Shown: positions 34,502 through 44,725, numbered from the stretch's first letter. The stretch is DNA of 64,000 nt from Streptomyces longwoodensis (GCF_001514125.1 NZ_KQ948551.1:147291-211290), one strand, 5' to 3'. Translations and numbers: made by a program. Notes: generated by a model from the letters alone, not told the origin.

Positions 34502-35416
34502 TCACCCGCGCAGGAAACTCACGATTCCCTCAGACATCCCCAGCGCCGCCTGCTGCCGCCACGCACCGCTGGTCAGCAGTGCCGCGTCCTTGCTATCGCG
34601 CATGTTGCCGCACTCGATGAACACCTTGGGAACCGTTGACAGATTGAGACCGCCGAGATCGGTGCGCGTGACGAGACCGGTGCCGCCGCCCAGGTAGTTG
34701 GAGCGCGCGCTGCCCGTCACACGGGCGAAGTCGTCGGCGAGGGCCGTGCCGAGGGCCCTGGAGGGCGCGACGATCGGCCGGGTGTCGGCCTCGCCCGCGT
34801 GCACCGCGCCGGGCAGGATCACGTGGAAGCCGCGGTTGCCGGTGGCCGAGCCGTCCGCGTGGATCGACACCACGGCGTCCGCGTGCGCCGCGTTGCCGAT
34901 CCGGGCGCGCTCGTCGACGCACGGGCCGTACGGCCGGTCCCCGTCCTGGGTCAGCTTCACCGTGGCGCCCTGCGCTTGGAGCAGCGTGCGCAGCCGGTGG
35001 GCCACGTCCAGCGTGAACGCGGCCTCCGCGTAACCGGAGTTGGTCGACGTGCCCGTGGTGTCGCACTCCTTGCGGTGGGTGCCGATGTCCACGGGGCGGT
35101 TGATCTCCGCCGTGTGCCGGACGTTGGCCGGGTTGTGACCGGGGTCGATGACGACGACCCGGCCCTTCAGGGGAGCGGCCCCCTTGTCGTCCGCGCCCGC
35201 GGTGGCGGTGGAGTGCGCCGAGGGCGTGTCCGACACCGGGGCCGTCGCCCGGCCCCCGCCGTCGTCGCCCCCGGAGCCGCCGCCCACGGCCCCGTACGCC
35301 AGCCACCCCGCCAGCACCCCGGGCACCAGCGCGGCCAGCGCCACGACGAGGGGACGGCGCAGCACCGAACGGCGCGGCACCCGCGGGGGCTCGAACTCCG
35401 GACCTACGTACGACAC
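34502..35416 (-). CDS. N-acetylmuramoyl-L-alanine amidase (Amidase_3), membrane-anchored
   Basis: The 304-residue protein has an N-terminal membrane helix (about 25-45), a Gly/Asp-rich linker and a zinc amidase domain: VVVIDPGHNPAN gives the first His ligand, GYAEAAFTLDVAHRL the Glu ligand and AVVSIHADGS the second His; FIECGNMRDSKDA has the catalytic Glu. It cleaves the amide bond between MurNAc and the stem peptide. The GTG at 35416 (VSYVGPEFEPP) is preferred; the open frame allows a GTG at 35437. Confidence 0.9.
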   Translation of the reverse strand: MSYVGPEFEPPRVPRRSVLRRPLVVALAALVPGVLAGWLAYGAVGGGSGGDDGGGRATAPVSDTPSAHSTATAGADDKGAAPLKGRVVVIDPGHNPANVRHTAEINRPVDIGTHRKECDTTGTSTNSGYAEAAFTLDVAHRLRTLLQAQGATVKLTQDGDRPYGPCVDERARIGNAAHADAVVSIHADGSATGNRGFHVILPGAVHAGEADTRPIVAPSRALGTALADDFARVTGSARSNYLGGGTGLVTRTDLGGLNLSTVPKVFIECGNMRDSKDAALLTSGAWRQQAALGMSEGIVSFLRG

Positions 35417-35533
35417 GCCAGCCACCCTAACGGCCACACCCGACGACGACCGGCGGACACCGCCCGGACGGATGACACGGGGTGGCCGGCCGGCCCGCGG
35501 GGGCCGGGGCGCCCCGCGTCGACCGCCGGGCGG

Positions 35534-36982
35534 TCACTTCGCCGAGGTGGACGCCCTGCCTGCCGCAGGCCTCCGCGGCAGCCAGGCCAGCATCAGCAGC
35601 GTGCCCGCCGCCAGGAGCCAGGCTCCCGTGCGGAAGGCCAGGGCGTAGCCCTCCGTGAGGGCCTGCGGGGTGCCGCGGTCGCCGGTGCGGGCCGCCGCCA
35701 GGGTGGACAGGACCGCGAGGCCCAGTGAACCGCCCATCGTGCGCGAGGTGTTGACCAGCCCGGAGACCAGGCCCGCCTCGCCGGGCGCCGCCCCCGAGGT
35801 GGCCAGCGAGGCGAGCGGCGTGGCCGACAGGCCCGCGCCCAGCATCATCACGATGCCGGGCAGCATGATCTCGGTGACGTACGTGCCGTCCGCGCCCATC
35901 GTCGACTGCCAGGCGAACCCGCCCGCCGCCACCGCCGTACCGAGCGCGGCCGCGCTGCGCGCCCCCACCGCCCGCATCACGCGCGGCGCCAGCTTGGAGC
36001 TCAGCACGATCGCCAGCGAGCTCGGCATCAGCGCCAGGCCCGCCTGGAGCGGGGTGTAGCCGAGCACGTTCTGCGCGTACAGCGTCATGAAGAACCACAT
36101 GCAGAACATCGCCGAGCCGCACAGGAACATCGCCGCGTTCGCCGAGGACACCGCCCGCAGCCGGAACAGCCCGAGCGGCATCAGCGGCGACGCCGTCCGC
36201 GCCTCCACGGCGACGAACAGGCCGATCAGCGCCAGGCCGACGGCCAGCGGCACCAGCGCGGCCGGCGCCGTCCAGCCCGCCGCCTCCGTCTGCGAGATGC
36301 CGTAGGCCAGGGTCGCCAGGCCCGCCGTCACCAGGGCCGCGCCGGGCAGGTCCAGGCGCCGCCCGTCCCCGGCGCGGCTCTCCGGCAGCAGGCGTGCGGC
36401 GCCCGCGAGGACGACCGCGCCGACCGGCACGTTGATCAGCAGCACCCAGCGCCACGACAGCGTGTCCACCAGCACCCCGCCGACCAGCCCGCCCGCGGCG
36501 CCCCCGCCCGCGCCGACCGCCGTCCAGGTCGCGATGGCCCGCGCCCGCGCGGCGCCCTCGGGGACGGCGGCCGTGACGATCGTCAGCGTCGACGGCGCCA
36601 GGACCGCCGCGCCGAGCCCCTGCACGGCCCGCGCGAGCAGCAGCTGCCAGTCCTGCCCGGCCAGCCCGCCGCCGAGCGAGGCCAGGGTGAACAGGGCGAG
36701 CCCGACGAGGAACATCCGCTTGCGGCCGTAGAGGTCGCCGGCCCGCCCGCCGAGCAGCATGAACCCGGCGAAGGCGATGGCGTAGGCGTTGACCACCCAC
36801 TGCAGGCCCGAGGGGTCCAGGCCCAGGTCGGCGCGCATCGAGGGCAGGGCGACGTTCACCACGGACACGTCGAGCACGACCAGGAACTGCCCGGCGCAGG
36901 CGAGTGCGACGAGCAGCCAGGCGGGCGGGGCGGTGCGGCGGACCGGACGGGCGACTTCGGGGGCCTGGAGCATGGGTGTCAT
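35534..36982 (-). CDS. MFS multidrug exporter, EmrB/QacA (DHA2) family
   Basis: The 482-residue protein has fourteen predicted helices and the DHA2 motifs: VVLDVSVVNVALPSM (motif D1), GGRAGDLYGRKRMFLVG (motif A) and the motif C region [15 protein letters not shown]. It would export hydrophobic or cationic compounds by proton antiport. It is divergent from another MFS gene; no regulator gene is adjacent, so control is unknown. The ATG at 36982 precedes a short cytoplasmic arm. Confidence 0.92.
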   Translation of the reverse strand: MTPMLQAPEVARPVRRTAPPAWLLVALACAGQFLVVLDVSVVNVALPSMRADLGLDPSGLQWVVNAYAIAFAGFMLLGGRAGDLYGRKRMFLVGLALFTLASLGGGLAGQDWQLLLARAVQGLGAAVLAPSTLTIVTAAVPEGAARARAIATWTAVGAGGGAAGGLVGGVLVDTLSWRWVLLINVPVGAVVLAGAARLLPESRAGDGRRLDLPGAALVTAGLATLAYGISQTEAAGWTAPAALVPLAVGLALIGLFVAVEARTASPLMPLGLFRLRAVSSANAAMFLCGSAMFCMWFFMTLYAQNVLGYTPLQAGLALMPSSLAIVLSSKLAPRVMRAVGARSAAALGTAVAAGGFAWQSTMGADGTYVTEIMLPGIVMMLGAGLSATPLASLATSGAAPGEAGLVSGLVNTSRTMGGSLGLAVLSTLAAARTGDRGTPQALTEGYALAFRTGAWLLAAGTLLMLAWLPRRPAAGRASTSAK

Positions 36983-37174
36983 GCTCTCAGCCGCCGGACG
37001 GTCCTGACGATCGGGATTTCGACGCAGGCGCGACTGGTCCGGAGGCCCTACTCCGCTTCGTCAAGAGACGGTCAAGAAATCATTAGTGTGCCGAAGCACC
37101 GGAATAGTTGCCCGTGCATACGTCGTTCGTCCTGCATGTATCCATGATCTCTCCCGGCCCGGAGGCCCCCACCC

Positions 37175-38938
37175 ATGACGCAGACGACGACCGACCGGCC
37201 GACCCGCGCGGCGAGCGGCGCCGTGGTCCCGGTGCTCGCCTTCGCGGGCATCGTGGTCGCGGTGATGCAGACCCTGCTGGTCCCCGTCATCAAGGACCTG
37301 CCGCAGCTGCTGCACAGCGCGCCCAGCGACGCCACCTGGGTCCTGACCTCCACGCTGCTGTCGGGCGCCGTCGCCACGCCGATCATGGGACGCCTCGGCG
37401 ACCTGTACGGCAAGCGGCGCATGCTCATCGCCAGCCTCGCGGTGATGGTGGCCGGCGCCCTGGTCAGCGCCCTCACCAGCGACCTGCTCACCATGATCGT
37501 CGGCCGTACCCTGCAGGGCTTCGCCATGGGCGCCATCCCGCTCGGCATCGGCCTGATGCGCGACATGCTGCCGCGTGAGCGGCTCGGCTCCGCGATGGCC
37601 CTGATGAGTTCCTCCATCGGCGTCGGCGGCGGCCTCGCCCTGCCGCTCGCCGCGCTCGTCGCCCAGCACGCCGACTGGCACGCCCTCTTCTACGGCGCCG
37701 CCGGCCTCGGCGCGGTCGCCATCGCGCTGACCCTCTTCGTCGTCCCCGAGTCCACCACCCGCGCCCCCGGCTCCTTCGACCTGCCGGGCGCGCTCGGCCT
37801 GTCCGCCGGTCTGGTGCTGTTCCTGCTGCCGATCACCAAGGGCAGCGACTGGGGCTGGACCTCCGCCACCACGCTCGGCCTGTTCGGCGCCGCGGCCCTC
37901 GTCCTGCTGCTGTGGGGCGTGATGGAGCTGAAGGTGAAGGCGCCGCTCGTCGACCTGCGCACCACCGCCCGCCCGGCCGTCCTCTTCACCAACCTCGCCT
38001 CGATCATGGTCGGCGTCTCCTTCTACGTCGTCTCCCTGGTCCTGCCGCAGCTCCTCCAGCTGCCCAAGGCCACCGGGTACGGCCTCGGGCAGTCGATGGT
38101 CACCGCCGGCCTGCTGGTCGCCCCGCTCGGCCTGACGATGATGCTCACCGCGCCCGTCTACGCCCGCCTGTCGGCCCGCTACGGCCCCAAGGTCACCCTC
38201 ATCATCGGCCTCATGGTCATCGCCGTCGGCTACGGCGCCGGCCTCGGCCTGATGAGCGCCGCCTGGCAGAGCCTCGTCATCTCCGTCGTCCTCGGCGCGG
38301 GCATCGGCCTGGCCTACTCCTCGCTGCCCGCCCTGATCGTCGGCGCCGTCCCCGCCTCCGAGACCGGCGCGGCCAACGGCCTCAACACCCTGATGCGGTC
38401 CATCGGCACCTCGGTGTCCAGCGCCGTCATCGGCATGGTGCTCGCCAACACCGCGCACACCGTCGGGGGCGTGGCGATACCCACCATGCACGGCTTCCGG
38501 GTGTCCTTCCTCATCGCCACGGCCGCGGTCGCCGTCGGCCTCGTCCTCGCGCTGTTCCTGCCCAGGCCGGACCGGGCGCCCCGACTGCGGGCGACCAGCG
38601 AGGAGGAGGCGAACCTCGCCAACGCCGCCCGCGCCACCGGGGCCGAGGAGGCGCCGCACGGCTTCCGCGGCCGGGTGCTCGCCGCCGACGGCAGCCCGGT
38701 CGCCCGCGCCAAGGTCACCCTCATCGACCGGCGGGGCCGCCAGGCCGGCGCGACCCTCTCCGGCGAGGACGGCTCGTACACGCTCGCCGTGCCCGCCGAG
38801 GGCGCCTACGTCCTCGCCGCCAAGGCCCTCGGCCACGCACCGCTGGCCTCCTCGGTGACGCACCCCGGCCAGGAGCAGGCGGTCGAGCTGGACCTGTCCC
38901 TGCCGCTGTCCCGCCCGGGGGAGACGGTCGGCGCGTAG
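37175..38938 (+). CDS. MFS exporter fused to a carboxypeptidase-regulatory-like domain
   Basis: The 587-residue product has 14 membrane helices (residues about 20-470) of the DHA2 type (GRLGDLYGKRRMLIAS motif A, GVGGGLALPLAALVAQ motif C). The last 90 residues are different: GFRGRVLAADGSPVARAKVTLIDRRGR ... LSGEDGSYTLAVPAEGAYVLAAKALGHAP is the CarboxypepD_reg/CnaB-like seven-strand sandwich. With an even helix number this domain would lie in the cytoplasm, unusual for a fold mostly found outside. It may modulate transport or bind a partner. Confidence 0.9.
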   Translation: MTQTTTDRPTRAASGAVVPVLAFAGIVVAVMQTLLVPVIKDLPQLLHSAPSDATWVLTSTLLSGAVATPIMGRLGDLYGKRRMLIASLAVMVAGALVSALTSDLLTMIVGRTLQGFAMGAIPLGIGLMRDMLPRERLGSAMALMSSSIGVGGGLALPLAALVAQHADWHALFYGAAGLGAVAIALTLFVVPESTTRAPGSFDLPGALGLSAGLVLFLLPITKGSDWGWTSATTLGLFGAAALVLLLWGVMELKVKAPLVDLRTTARPAVLFTNLASIMVGVSFYVVSLVLPQLLQLPKATGYGLGQSMVTAGLLVAPLGLTMMLTAPVYARLSARYGPKVTLIIGLMVIAVGYGAGLGLMSAAWQSLVISVVLGAGIGLAYSSLPALIVGAVPASETGAANGLNTLMRSIGTSVSSAVIGMVLANTAHTVGGVAIPTMHGFRVSFLIATAAVAVGLVLALFLPRPDRAPRLRATSEEEANLANAARATGAEEAPHGFRGRVLAADGSPVARAKVTLIDRRGRQAGATLSGEDGSYTLAVPAEGAYVLAAKALGHAPLASSVTHPGQEQAVELDLSLPLSRPGETVGA

Positions 38939-38945
38939 CACTTGA

Positions 38946-39701
<756 letters not shown>

Positions 39702-39711
39702 CGCGGGGCGT

Positions 39712-39737
39712 CCGTCCCGGCCGGCCGGCCGGGACGG
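39712..39737. terminator. 26-bp perfect palindrome between converging genes
   Basis: CCGTCCCGGCCGG meets its exact complement CCGGCCGGGACGG with no spacer. It lies between the converging methyltransferase and response-regulator genes and probably acts as a two-way terminator. Confidence 0.8.
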
Positions 39738-39753
39738 CAGGTCACCCGCCGGG

Positions 39754-40395
39754 TCAGAGCCAGCCCTGGTGGCGGGCCTCTCGGAGGGCTTCCATGCGGT
39801 TGCGGGTGCCGGTCTTGCCGATGGCCGCGGAGAGGTGGTTGCGGACCGTGGACTCCGACAGGTGCAGCCGGGCCGCGACGTCGGCGACCGTCGCCCCGTC
39901 CGCGGCCGCCTCCAGCACGTCCCGCTCGCGCGCGGTGAGCGGATTGGGGCCCGCGCTCAGCGCCGCCGCCGCGAGCGCCGGGTCGACCACCGTCTCCCCG
40001 GTCAGCACCCGGCGGATCGCCCCGGCCAGCTCCTCCACCGGTCCGTCCTTCACCAGGAAACCGGCGGCCCCCGCGTCCATGGCACGGCGCAGGTAGCCCG
40101 GCCGGCCGAACGTGGTGAGGATCAACACCCGGCAGCCCGGCGCCTGTTCGCGCAGGTCGGCCGCCGCGTCCAGACCGCTGCGGCCGGGCAGCTCGATGTC
40201 CAGCAGCGCGACGTCCGGGCGGTGCACCAGCGCCGCGTCCACGATCGCGTCGCCGGCGCCCACCTGCGCCACCACCTCGATGTCCGGCTCCATCCCCAGC
40301 AGCAGGGCCAGCGCCCCGCGCATCATCCCCTGGTCCTCGGCCAGCAGGACCCGGATGGACCGGGCGGGACGGTGGTCCCGGGGCATGTCGTTCAC
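39754..40395 (-). CDS. LuxR/NarL family response regulator
   Basis: The 213-residue protein has a receiver domain (VLLAEDQGMMRGAL with the acidic pair, phosphoacceptor Asp in VALLDIELPG, Thr in LILTTFGR, Lys in LVKDGPVEE) and a LuxR HTH (NPLTARERDVLEAAADGATVADVAARLHLSESTVRNHLSAA). It is phosphorylated by the sensor kinase encoded just upstream; the GTG at 40395 overlaps that gene's stop as GTGA. This resembles DesR/LiaR-type systems that answer membrane or antibiotic stress. Confidence 0.94.
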   Translation of the reverse strand: MNDMPRDHRPARSIRVLLAEDQGMMRGALALLLGMEPDIEVVAQVGAGDAIVDAALVHRPDVALLDIELPGRSGLDAAADLREQAPGCRVLILTTFGRPGYLRRAMDAGAAGFLVKDGPVEELAGAIRRVLTGETVVDPALAAAALSAGPNPLTARERDVLEAAADGATVADVAARLHLSESTVRNHLSAAIGKTGTRNRMEALREARHQGWL

Positions 40396-41690
40396 GGGGA
40401 GAGCGTAGGCCCCGACGGGCCGACGGGAGCCGCCGCGGGGGGGAGTCCACCGGAGTCCGTGCGGGACGGGTCGTGGGGGGCCGTGGCCGGTCCGTCCGCC
40501 GGGAGTTCCGCCGTCACCGTGAACCCGCCGTGCGTGCCCGGACCCGCCGTCAGGGAACCCCCGGCCGCCGCGAGCCGCTCCCGCAGCCCCGTCAGCCCGG
40601 TCCCGCACGGGCCGCCGCCGTCGGCGCACCCCCCGCCGCCCCGGCCGTCGTCCGTCACCGTCAGCCGGACCCGGTCCCCGTCGCCCGCCACCACGATCTC
40701 GCAGCGCCGGGCCCCGCTGTGCCGTACGACGTTGGTGACCGCCTCGCGCACCACCCAGCCCAGCAGGGCCGCCGTCTGCGGGGCGAGCGGCGGACCGGAC
40801 TGCGAGAGCACCGGCTCCACGTCCGCCGCCCGCAGTGCCGAGCGGGCCCGGTCCAGCTCGGCCGGCAGGCTGCCCTCGCGGTAGCCGGTGACGGCCTCAC
40901 GGATCTCGGTCAGCGCCTGCCTCCCCACCGCCTCGATGTCGGTGACCTGCGCCAGCGCCGCGTCCAGGTCCCGCGGCGCCAGCCGCCGCGCCGCCTCCGC
41001 CTTCACGACCACCACGGACAGCGTGTGCCCCAGCAGGTCGTGCAGGTCGCGGGAGAACCGCAGCCGCTCCTCCTCCACCGCGCGGCGGGCCAGTTCCTCA
41101 CGGGCGGCGCGCAACTCCCGTACCGCCTGGGACAGGGACAGGATCGCCGCCGTCACCAGCGTCGACAGCAGCGTGCCGTAGGCGACGCCGATCGCGTCCT
41201 TCCAGTCCTCCCGCACCACCGCGGTGGCGCCGCCCAGCAGGGCCAGCGCCACGCCGGCCCGGCCCAGCCACCGCCCGCGCGCCACGGTGCCGACGGCGAG
41301 CCCCAGCAGCGGGAAGAAGTTCAGCCAGTTGCCGCCGTAGCCGAGCGCCAGGCCGCAGGTCACCGCGCCCATCAGCACCAGCGCGCCCCGGGTGGAGGCC
41401 GCCGTGCGCGCCCGGGGGTCGAACGCCCGGAACACCACGTAGATGTAGAGCGAGTTGAAGGTCAGCAGTCCCAGGCCCCCGACCCACGGGTTGGGCGTCT
41501 CGCCCTGGAAGAGGTTGGAGAAGGACCCCATCCCCATCAGCAGCCACGGCAGCAGGGTGAAGCCGGACGGCGCCGGCCCGACGTCGTCCTGCTCCTCGCC
41601 CGCCCGCCGCCCCGCGCGGACCTGCTCGCGGTACCGGGCCCGCTCGCCCCGGCCCTGGTACCAGCACCGCACCCTGCCCGTCACGGACAT
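40392..41690 (-). CDS. DesK-like sensor histidine kinase
   Basis: The 432-residue product has five to six membrane helices (about 45-195) without a large extracellular domain, the HisKA_3 box FSRDLHDLLGHTLSVVVVKAE with the phosphorylated His, an N box VVREAVTNVVRHS and G boxes TVTDDGRGGGG and GTGLTGLRERLAAAGG. Intramembrane-sensing kinases of this type detect membrane state or lipid-linked antibiotics. The ATG at 41690 follows GGGGGAGG. The last 40 residues are Pro/Gly-rich. Confidence 0.93.
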   Translation of the reverse strand: MSVTGRVRCWYQGRGERARYREQVRAGRRAGEEQDDVGPAPSGFTLLPWLLMGMGSFSNLFQGETPNPWVGGLGLLTFNSLYIYVVFRAFDPRARTAASTRGALVLMGAVTCGLALGYGGNWLNFFPLLGLAVGTVARGRWLGRAGVALALLGGATAVVREDWKDAIGVAYGTLLSTLVTAAILSLSQAVRELRAAREELARRAVEEERLRFSRDLHDLLGHTLSVVVVKAEAARRLAPRDLDAALAQVTDIEAVGRQALTEIREAVTGYREGSLPAELDRARSALRAADVEPVLSQSGPPLAPQTAALLGWVVREAVTNVVRHSGARRCEIVVAGDGDRVRLTVTDDGRGGGGCADGGGPCGTGLTGLRERLAAAGGSLTAGPGTHGGFTVTAELPADGPATAPHDPSRTDSGGLPPAAAPVGPSGPTLSP

Positions 41691-41858
41691 CCGCCGCCTC
41701 CCCCGTCGTACGGTCACTCCCGACGGTCACGACGCTACGCACCCGGCGCCCCGCCCGGCAGAGGCGTCCGTACGGACCTCGGCAGGACGAATGTCCCGGG
41801 TGCCGCCCCGCCTGGCATAGCGTCGGGGAACGCCCCGCGACCACCAGGAGCCGGCCCC

Positions 41859-42719
41859 ATGCCCCTCGACGCCGCCACCGCACTCGCCGCCGCGCCCCGG
41901 ACGACGCGGATCTCCTGGACGCGCCAGGACGTCCTGCTCTACCACCTCGGCATCGGCGCGGGCGTCCCCGCCACCGACCCCCGGGAACTGCGCTACACCC
42001 TGGAGTCCCGGCTCCACGTCCTGCCCAGTTTCGCCACCGTCGCGGGCGGCGGGAAGCCCGCGGTGACCGGCGCCCTGTCCCGGCCCGGCGTCGACGTGGA
42101 CCTCGCGCGCGTCCTGCACGGCGGCCAGACCCTCACCCTGCACCGCCCGCTCCCGGCCGAGGGCACCGCCACCACCACCGGCCGCATCGTCGCCGTGTAC
42201 GACAAGGGCACCGCCGCGGTCCTCGTCATGCGCACCGACGCCGCCGACGCCGCGGGGCCCCTGTGGACCGGCGACGCGCACGTCTTCGTCCGCGGCGAGG
42301 GCGGCTGGGGCGGCGACCGGGGGCCCTCCACCCGGCCGCAACCGCCCGCCGGGGAGCCGGACCTGGTCGTCGAACGCCGCCTGCGCGAGGACCAGGCGCT
42401 GCTCTACCGCCTGTCCGGCGACCTCAACCCCCTGCACGCCGACCCGGAGTTCGCAGGACGCGCCGGCTTCGCCCGGCCCGTCCTGCACGGCCTGTGCACC
42501 TACGGCGTCACCCTCAAGGCGGTCGTGGACACGCTGCTCGACGGGGACGTGCGCAGGGTGCGGTCGTACGACACGCGGTTCGCCGGGGTGGTGTACCCGG
42601 GGGAGACCCTGCGGATCCGGATGTGGCGGCGGCCCACCGGCGACGGCGTCCGGGTGACCGTGACCGCGGCGGACCGCGACGACGCGGCGGTGCTGGACGG
42701 AACGGTCGACGCGACCTGA
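41859..42719 (+). CDS. MaoC-type double hot-dog enoyl-CoA hydratase
   Basis: The 286-residue protein has two hot-dog halves as in type-2 enoyl-CoA hydratases. The C-terminal half carries the hydratase-2 motif YRLSGDLNPLHADPEFAGRAGFARPVLHGLCTYG with the catalytic Asp and His; the first half (YTLESRLHVLPSFATVAG) is the substrate-binding copy. Such enzymes hydrate trans-2-enoyl-CoAs of fatty acids or sterol side chains. AGGAG lies 9 bases before the ATG at 41859. Its presence 16 kb from a KstR-like gene is suggestive only. Confidence 0.9.
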   Translation: MPLDAATALAAAPRTTRISWTRQDVLLYHLGIGAGVPATDPRELRYTLESRLHVLPSFATVAGGGKPAVTGALSRPGVDVDLARVLHGGQTLTLHRPLPAEGTATTTGRIVAVYDKGTAAVLVMRTDAADAAGPLWTGDAHVFVRGEGGWGGDRGPSTRPQPPAGEPDLVVERRLREDQALLYRLSGDLNPLHADPEFAGRAGFARPVLHGLCTYGVTLKAVVDTLLDGDVRRVRSYDTRFAGVVYPGETLRIRMWRRPTGDGVRVTVTAADRDDAAVLDGTVDAT

Positions 42720-42783
42720 CACGCCGGAGGGGGCGGCCCGTGACGGACCACCCCCTCCCTCTCCTGCTCTCCCGCTCCGGGCC

Positions 42784-42949
42784 CTAGGGGGTGTCTCGCC
42801 GATCAGGCCGGGCTCGCGGCGCCTGGCACCGCGCCTCGCCGCGTTGTCGTCGGTTGGCGATGCTCCGCATCGCCGCCCTCCTCCGCCTTGCGATGCACGG
42901 CACCAGACGCCGCTCCCTGATCCGGCCTGATCGACAAGACACCCCCTAG
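42784..42949. mobile_element. Miniature inverted-repeat element (MITE-like), 166 bp
   Basis: Near-perfect 28-bp terminal repeats (42784-42811 and 42922-42949; CTAGGGGGTGTCT at one end, AGACACCCCCTAG at the other, differing at about three inner positions) enclose a 110-bp core without a gene. Both ends carry CTAG, the target type of several IS5-like elements. The right end supplies the TAG stop codon of the next minus-strand small gene. Confidence 0.82.
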
Positions 42950-43137
42950 ACCCCCTGCGGGACCGGCTGGCCGGACTGCGCCGAGTTCGCCTGCTGGCCC
43001 TGCTGGGCCGGCTTGCGGTGCCGGCCCCGCGGTGCCGCGTCCCCGTCGTGGTGGGACACCGGACCCCGGTGCCTGCCGTGCCCCGTGGCCTCCTGGACCC
43101 CGGCGGACAGCCCCTGCGTGGTGCTTGCGTCGCTCAT
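42946..43137 (-). CDS. Small hydrophilic protein, end set by the inserted element
   Basis: This 63-residue frame encodes an unordered Gly/His/Gln-rich protein (MSDASTTQGLSAGVQEATG...GQPVPQGV) with no known domain. The ATG at 43137 has only a weak ribosome site (GGGGTG). The stop TAG is formed by the terminal CTAG of the MITE-like element, so the original 3' end may have been different. It may be a genuine conserved Streptomyces small protein; evidence is limited. Confidence 0.5.
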   Translation of the reverse strand: MSDASTTQGLSAGVQEATGHGRHRGPVSHHDGDAAPRGRHRKPAQQGQQANSAQSGQPVPQGV

Positions 43138-43233
43138 CGGATGAGTTCACCCCGTCAACATGATCTTCTTTACAGCCGGGCGAGTGTATCCGGCCGACCA
43201 CGGGCCGGATCCAGGCGGCCACGCCGACCGGGA

Positions 43234-44517
43234 CTAGTTCGTTACAAGCCGCGCCAGGGGCGCCTGTTGCAGGGGAACGGGGCGGGGCGCGCAGGGCTCG
43301 GCGGGGGCGCCGGACGCCCCATGGATGCGGTCGTCGGCGGGCCCGGGGCACCCGGGGGAGGCGAGCCCCGAGCGGGACTCCGGGCCCGGCCTCGGCACGG
43401 GATCCGGCGCGGGCACGCGCGCGACACCGCACGGCACGGCCGGGGTGGCGTACGGCAGCCGCAGCTCGCCGTCCGCCGTCCACAGCCCCGCGCCGGGCAG
43501 CCACCCCTCCGGCGCCGCGCGCTGCCGCAGCCGCCGGTCCGCCGGGCGCCACATCCCGACCCAGGAGCCGCACGGGCCGTCGACGCGCAACGCCACCGCG
43601 CAGCTCTCCGGGAGCAGCACCTGGCCCGGCTGGATCGCGAACGGCGTCAGCGCGCCGCCCGGCAGCCGCAGCGACTCGGGGAAGCGGACCGGGAGCGTGC
43701 TGCCGAGAACCCCCCAGCCGAGGCGCGGCTCGCCCGGCGACGGCGCGTCCGAGCCGATCAGCAGCAGACCGCTGTCGGGGTCGGCGAGCAGCAGCCGGTC
43801 GTCGCTGTCGGCGGTGATCTGCAGCAGCGGGGAGACCTCGCCGCCGCGCCCCAGGTCCACCACGACCGCCTTGGTGCGGCCCCCGGTCTCCCGGTCCAGG
43901 GCCAGCATCCGGCCCGCCCGGTCCAGCCAGACCCCGCCGGAACAGCGGCCGGGGACCTCCGCGACGCGCTCCGGACCGAACGCCCCGCCCGCCACCAGCC
44001 ACAGGGCGGTGGAGCGCCGGCCGACGAGGAGGGCGTACGCGCGCGTGCCGCACGGGGCCGGGGGGAGCAGCCGCAGCCCGGCGTCACCGCCCGGGTCCGT
44101 GCCCGCGTCGGTACCGGCGTCCCGGTGGTCGATCGCGCCCAGCGGGTGCTCGCCGGTGCCCGGGCCGGTCGGGTACAGCAGGGTGAAGGTGTGCCGCCCG
44201 GCCGCCCTGCGGTGGACGAGCACCTGCCCGTCGGCCATCGGCTGCACCTGGGTGCCGGGCTCCTCGGGCTGGTGGCCCGGCAGCGGCACCGCGTACGGCT
44301 CGGGGCCGTCCAGGGTCCAGCGCTCCGGGAACCAGCAGTCGCCGCGGCGGGCGAGCCGGGCCGCGTAGGCGCCGTCCGCCGTGATCACCAGGGGCGCGGC
44401 GGCCGTACGGTCCGGGTCCTCCTCGGCGCCCCGCTCGCCCTCCCCGGTGTGCCGCCCGCCCTCCTCCGGGTCCCGCTCGCCGTCCTCCGTCGTCGGTTCG
44501 ATCGCACAGGCCGTCAT
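43234..44517 (-). CDS. Beta-propeller-like cytoplasmic protein of unknown function
   Basis: The 427-residue product has an acidic N-terminal arm (about 1-40) and then repeated short blade-like strands ending in W/L-D-R or V-D-G motifs (GVWLDRAGRMLALDRETGGR, VVDLGRGGEVSPLLQITADSDDRLLLADPDSG). This looks like a WD40-type or similar propeller without an enzyme motif. No signal peptide. The C-terminal 45 residues are Pro/Ala-rich. The ATG at 44517 is chosen; frame upstream is not coding. Confidence 0.75.
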   Translation of the reverse strand: MTACAIEPTTEDGERDPEEGGRHTGEGERGAEEDPDRTAAAPLVITADGAYAARLARRGDCWFPERWTLDGPEPYAVPLPGHQPEEPGTQVQPMADGQVLVHRRAAGRHTFTLLYPTGPGTGEHPLGAIDHRDAGTDAGTDPGGDAGLRLLPPAPCGTRAYALLVGRRSTALWLVAGGAFGPERVAEVPGRCSGGVWLDRAGRMLALDRETGGRTKAVVVDLGRGGEVSPLLQITADSDDRLLLADPDSGLLLIGSDAPSPGEPRLGWGVLGSTLPVRFPESLRLPGGALTPFAIQPGQVLLPESCAVALRVDGPCGSWVGMWRPADRRLRQRAAPEGWLPGAGLWTADGELRLPYATPAVPCGVARVPAPDPVPRPGPESRSGLASPGCPGPADDRIHGASGAPAEPCAPRPVPLQQAPLARLVTN

Positions 44518-44725
44518 GGTTCGGTCACCTCCGGCGACGAAGCTAGTTTTCGCACGCGCGCCCGTGGGACCGGCGGACGGCCGCTTCGCCCGTACGAGTG
44601 GTGCAGAAGCGATTCCGCTGAGGTGAGGGGTGTGGGTGTGCTGCCCTGGGCGGGTGGCTCGCGCCGGGAGGCCGCCCTGCCCACGGCCGTGCACCGGCCC
44701 AGAACGGGCAGGTAGCCTTTCCCCC

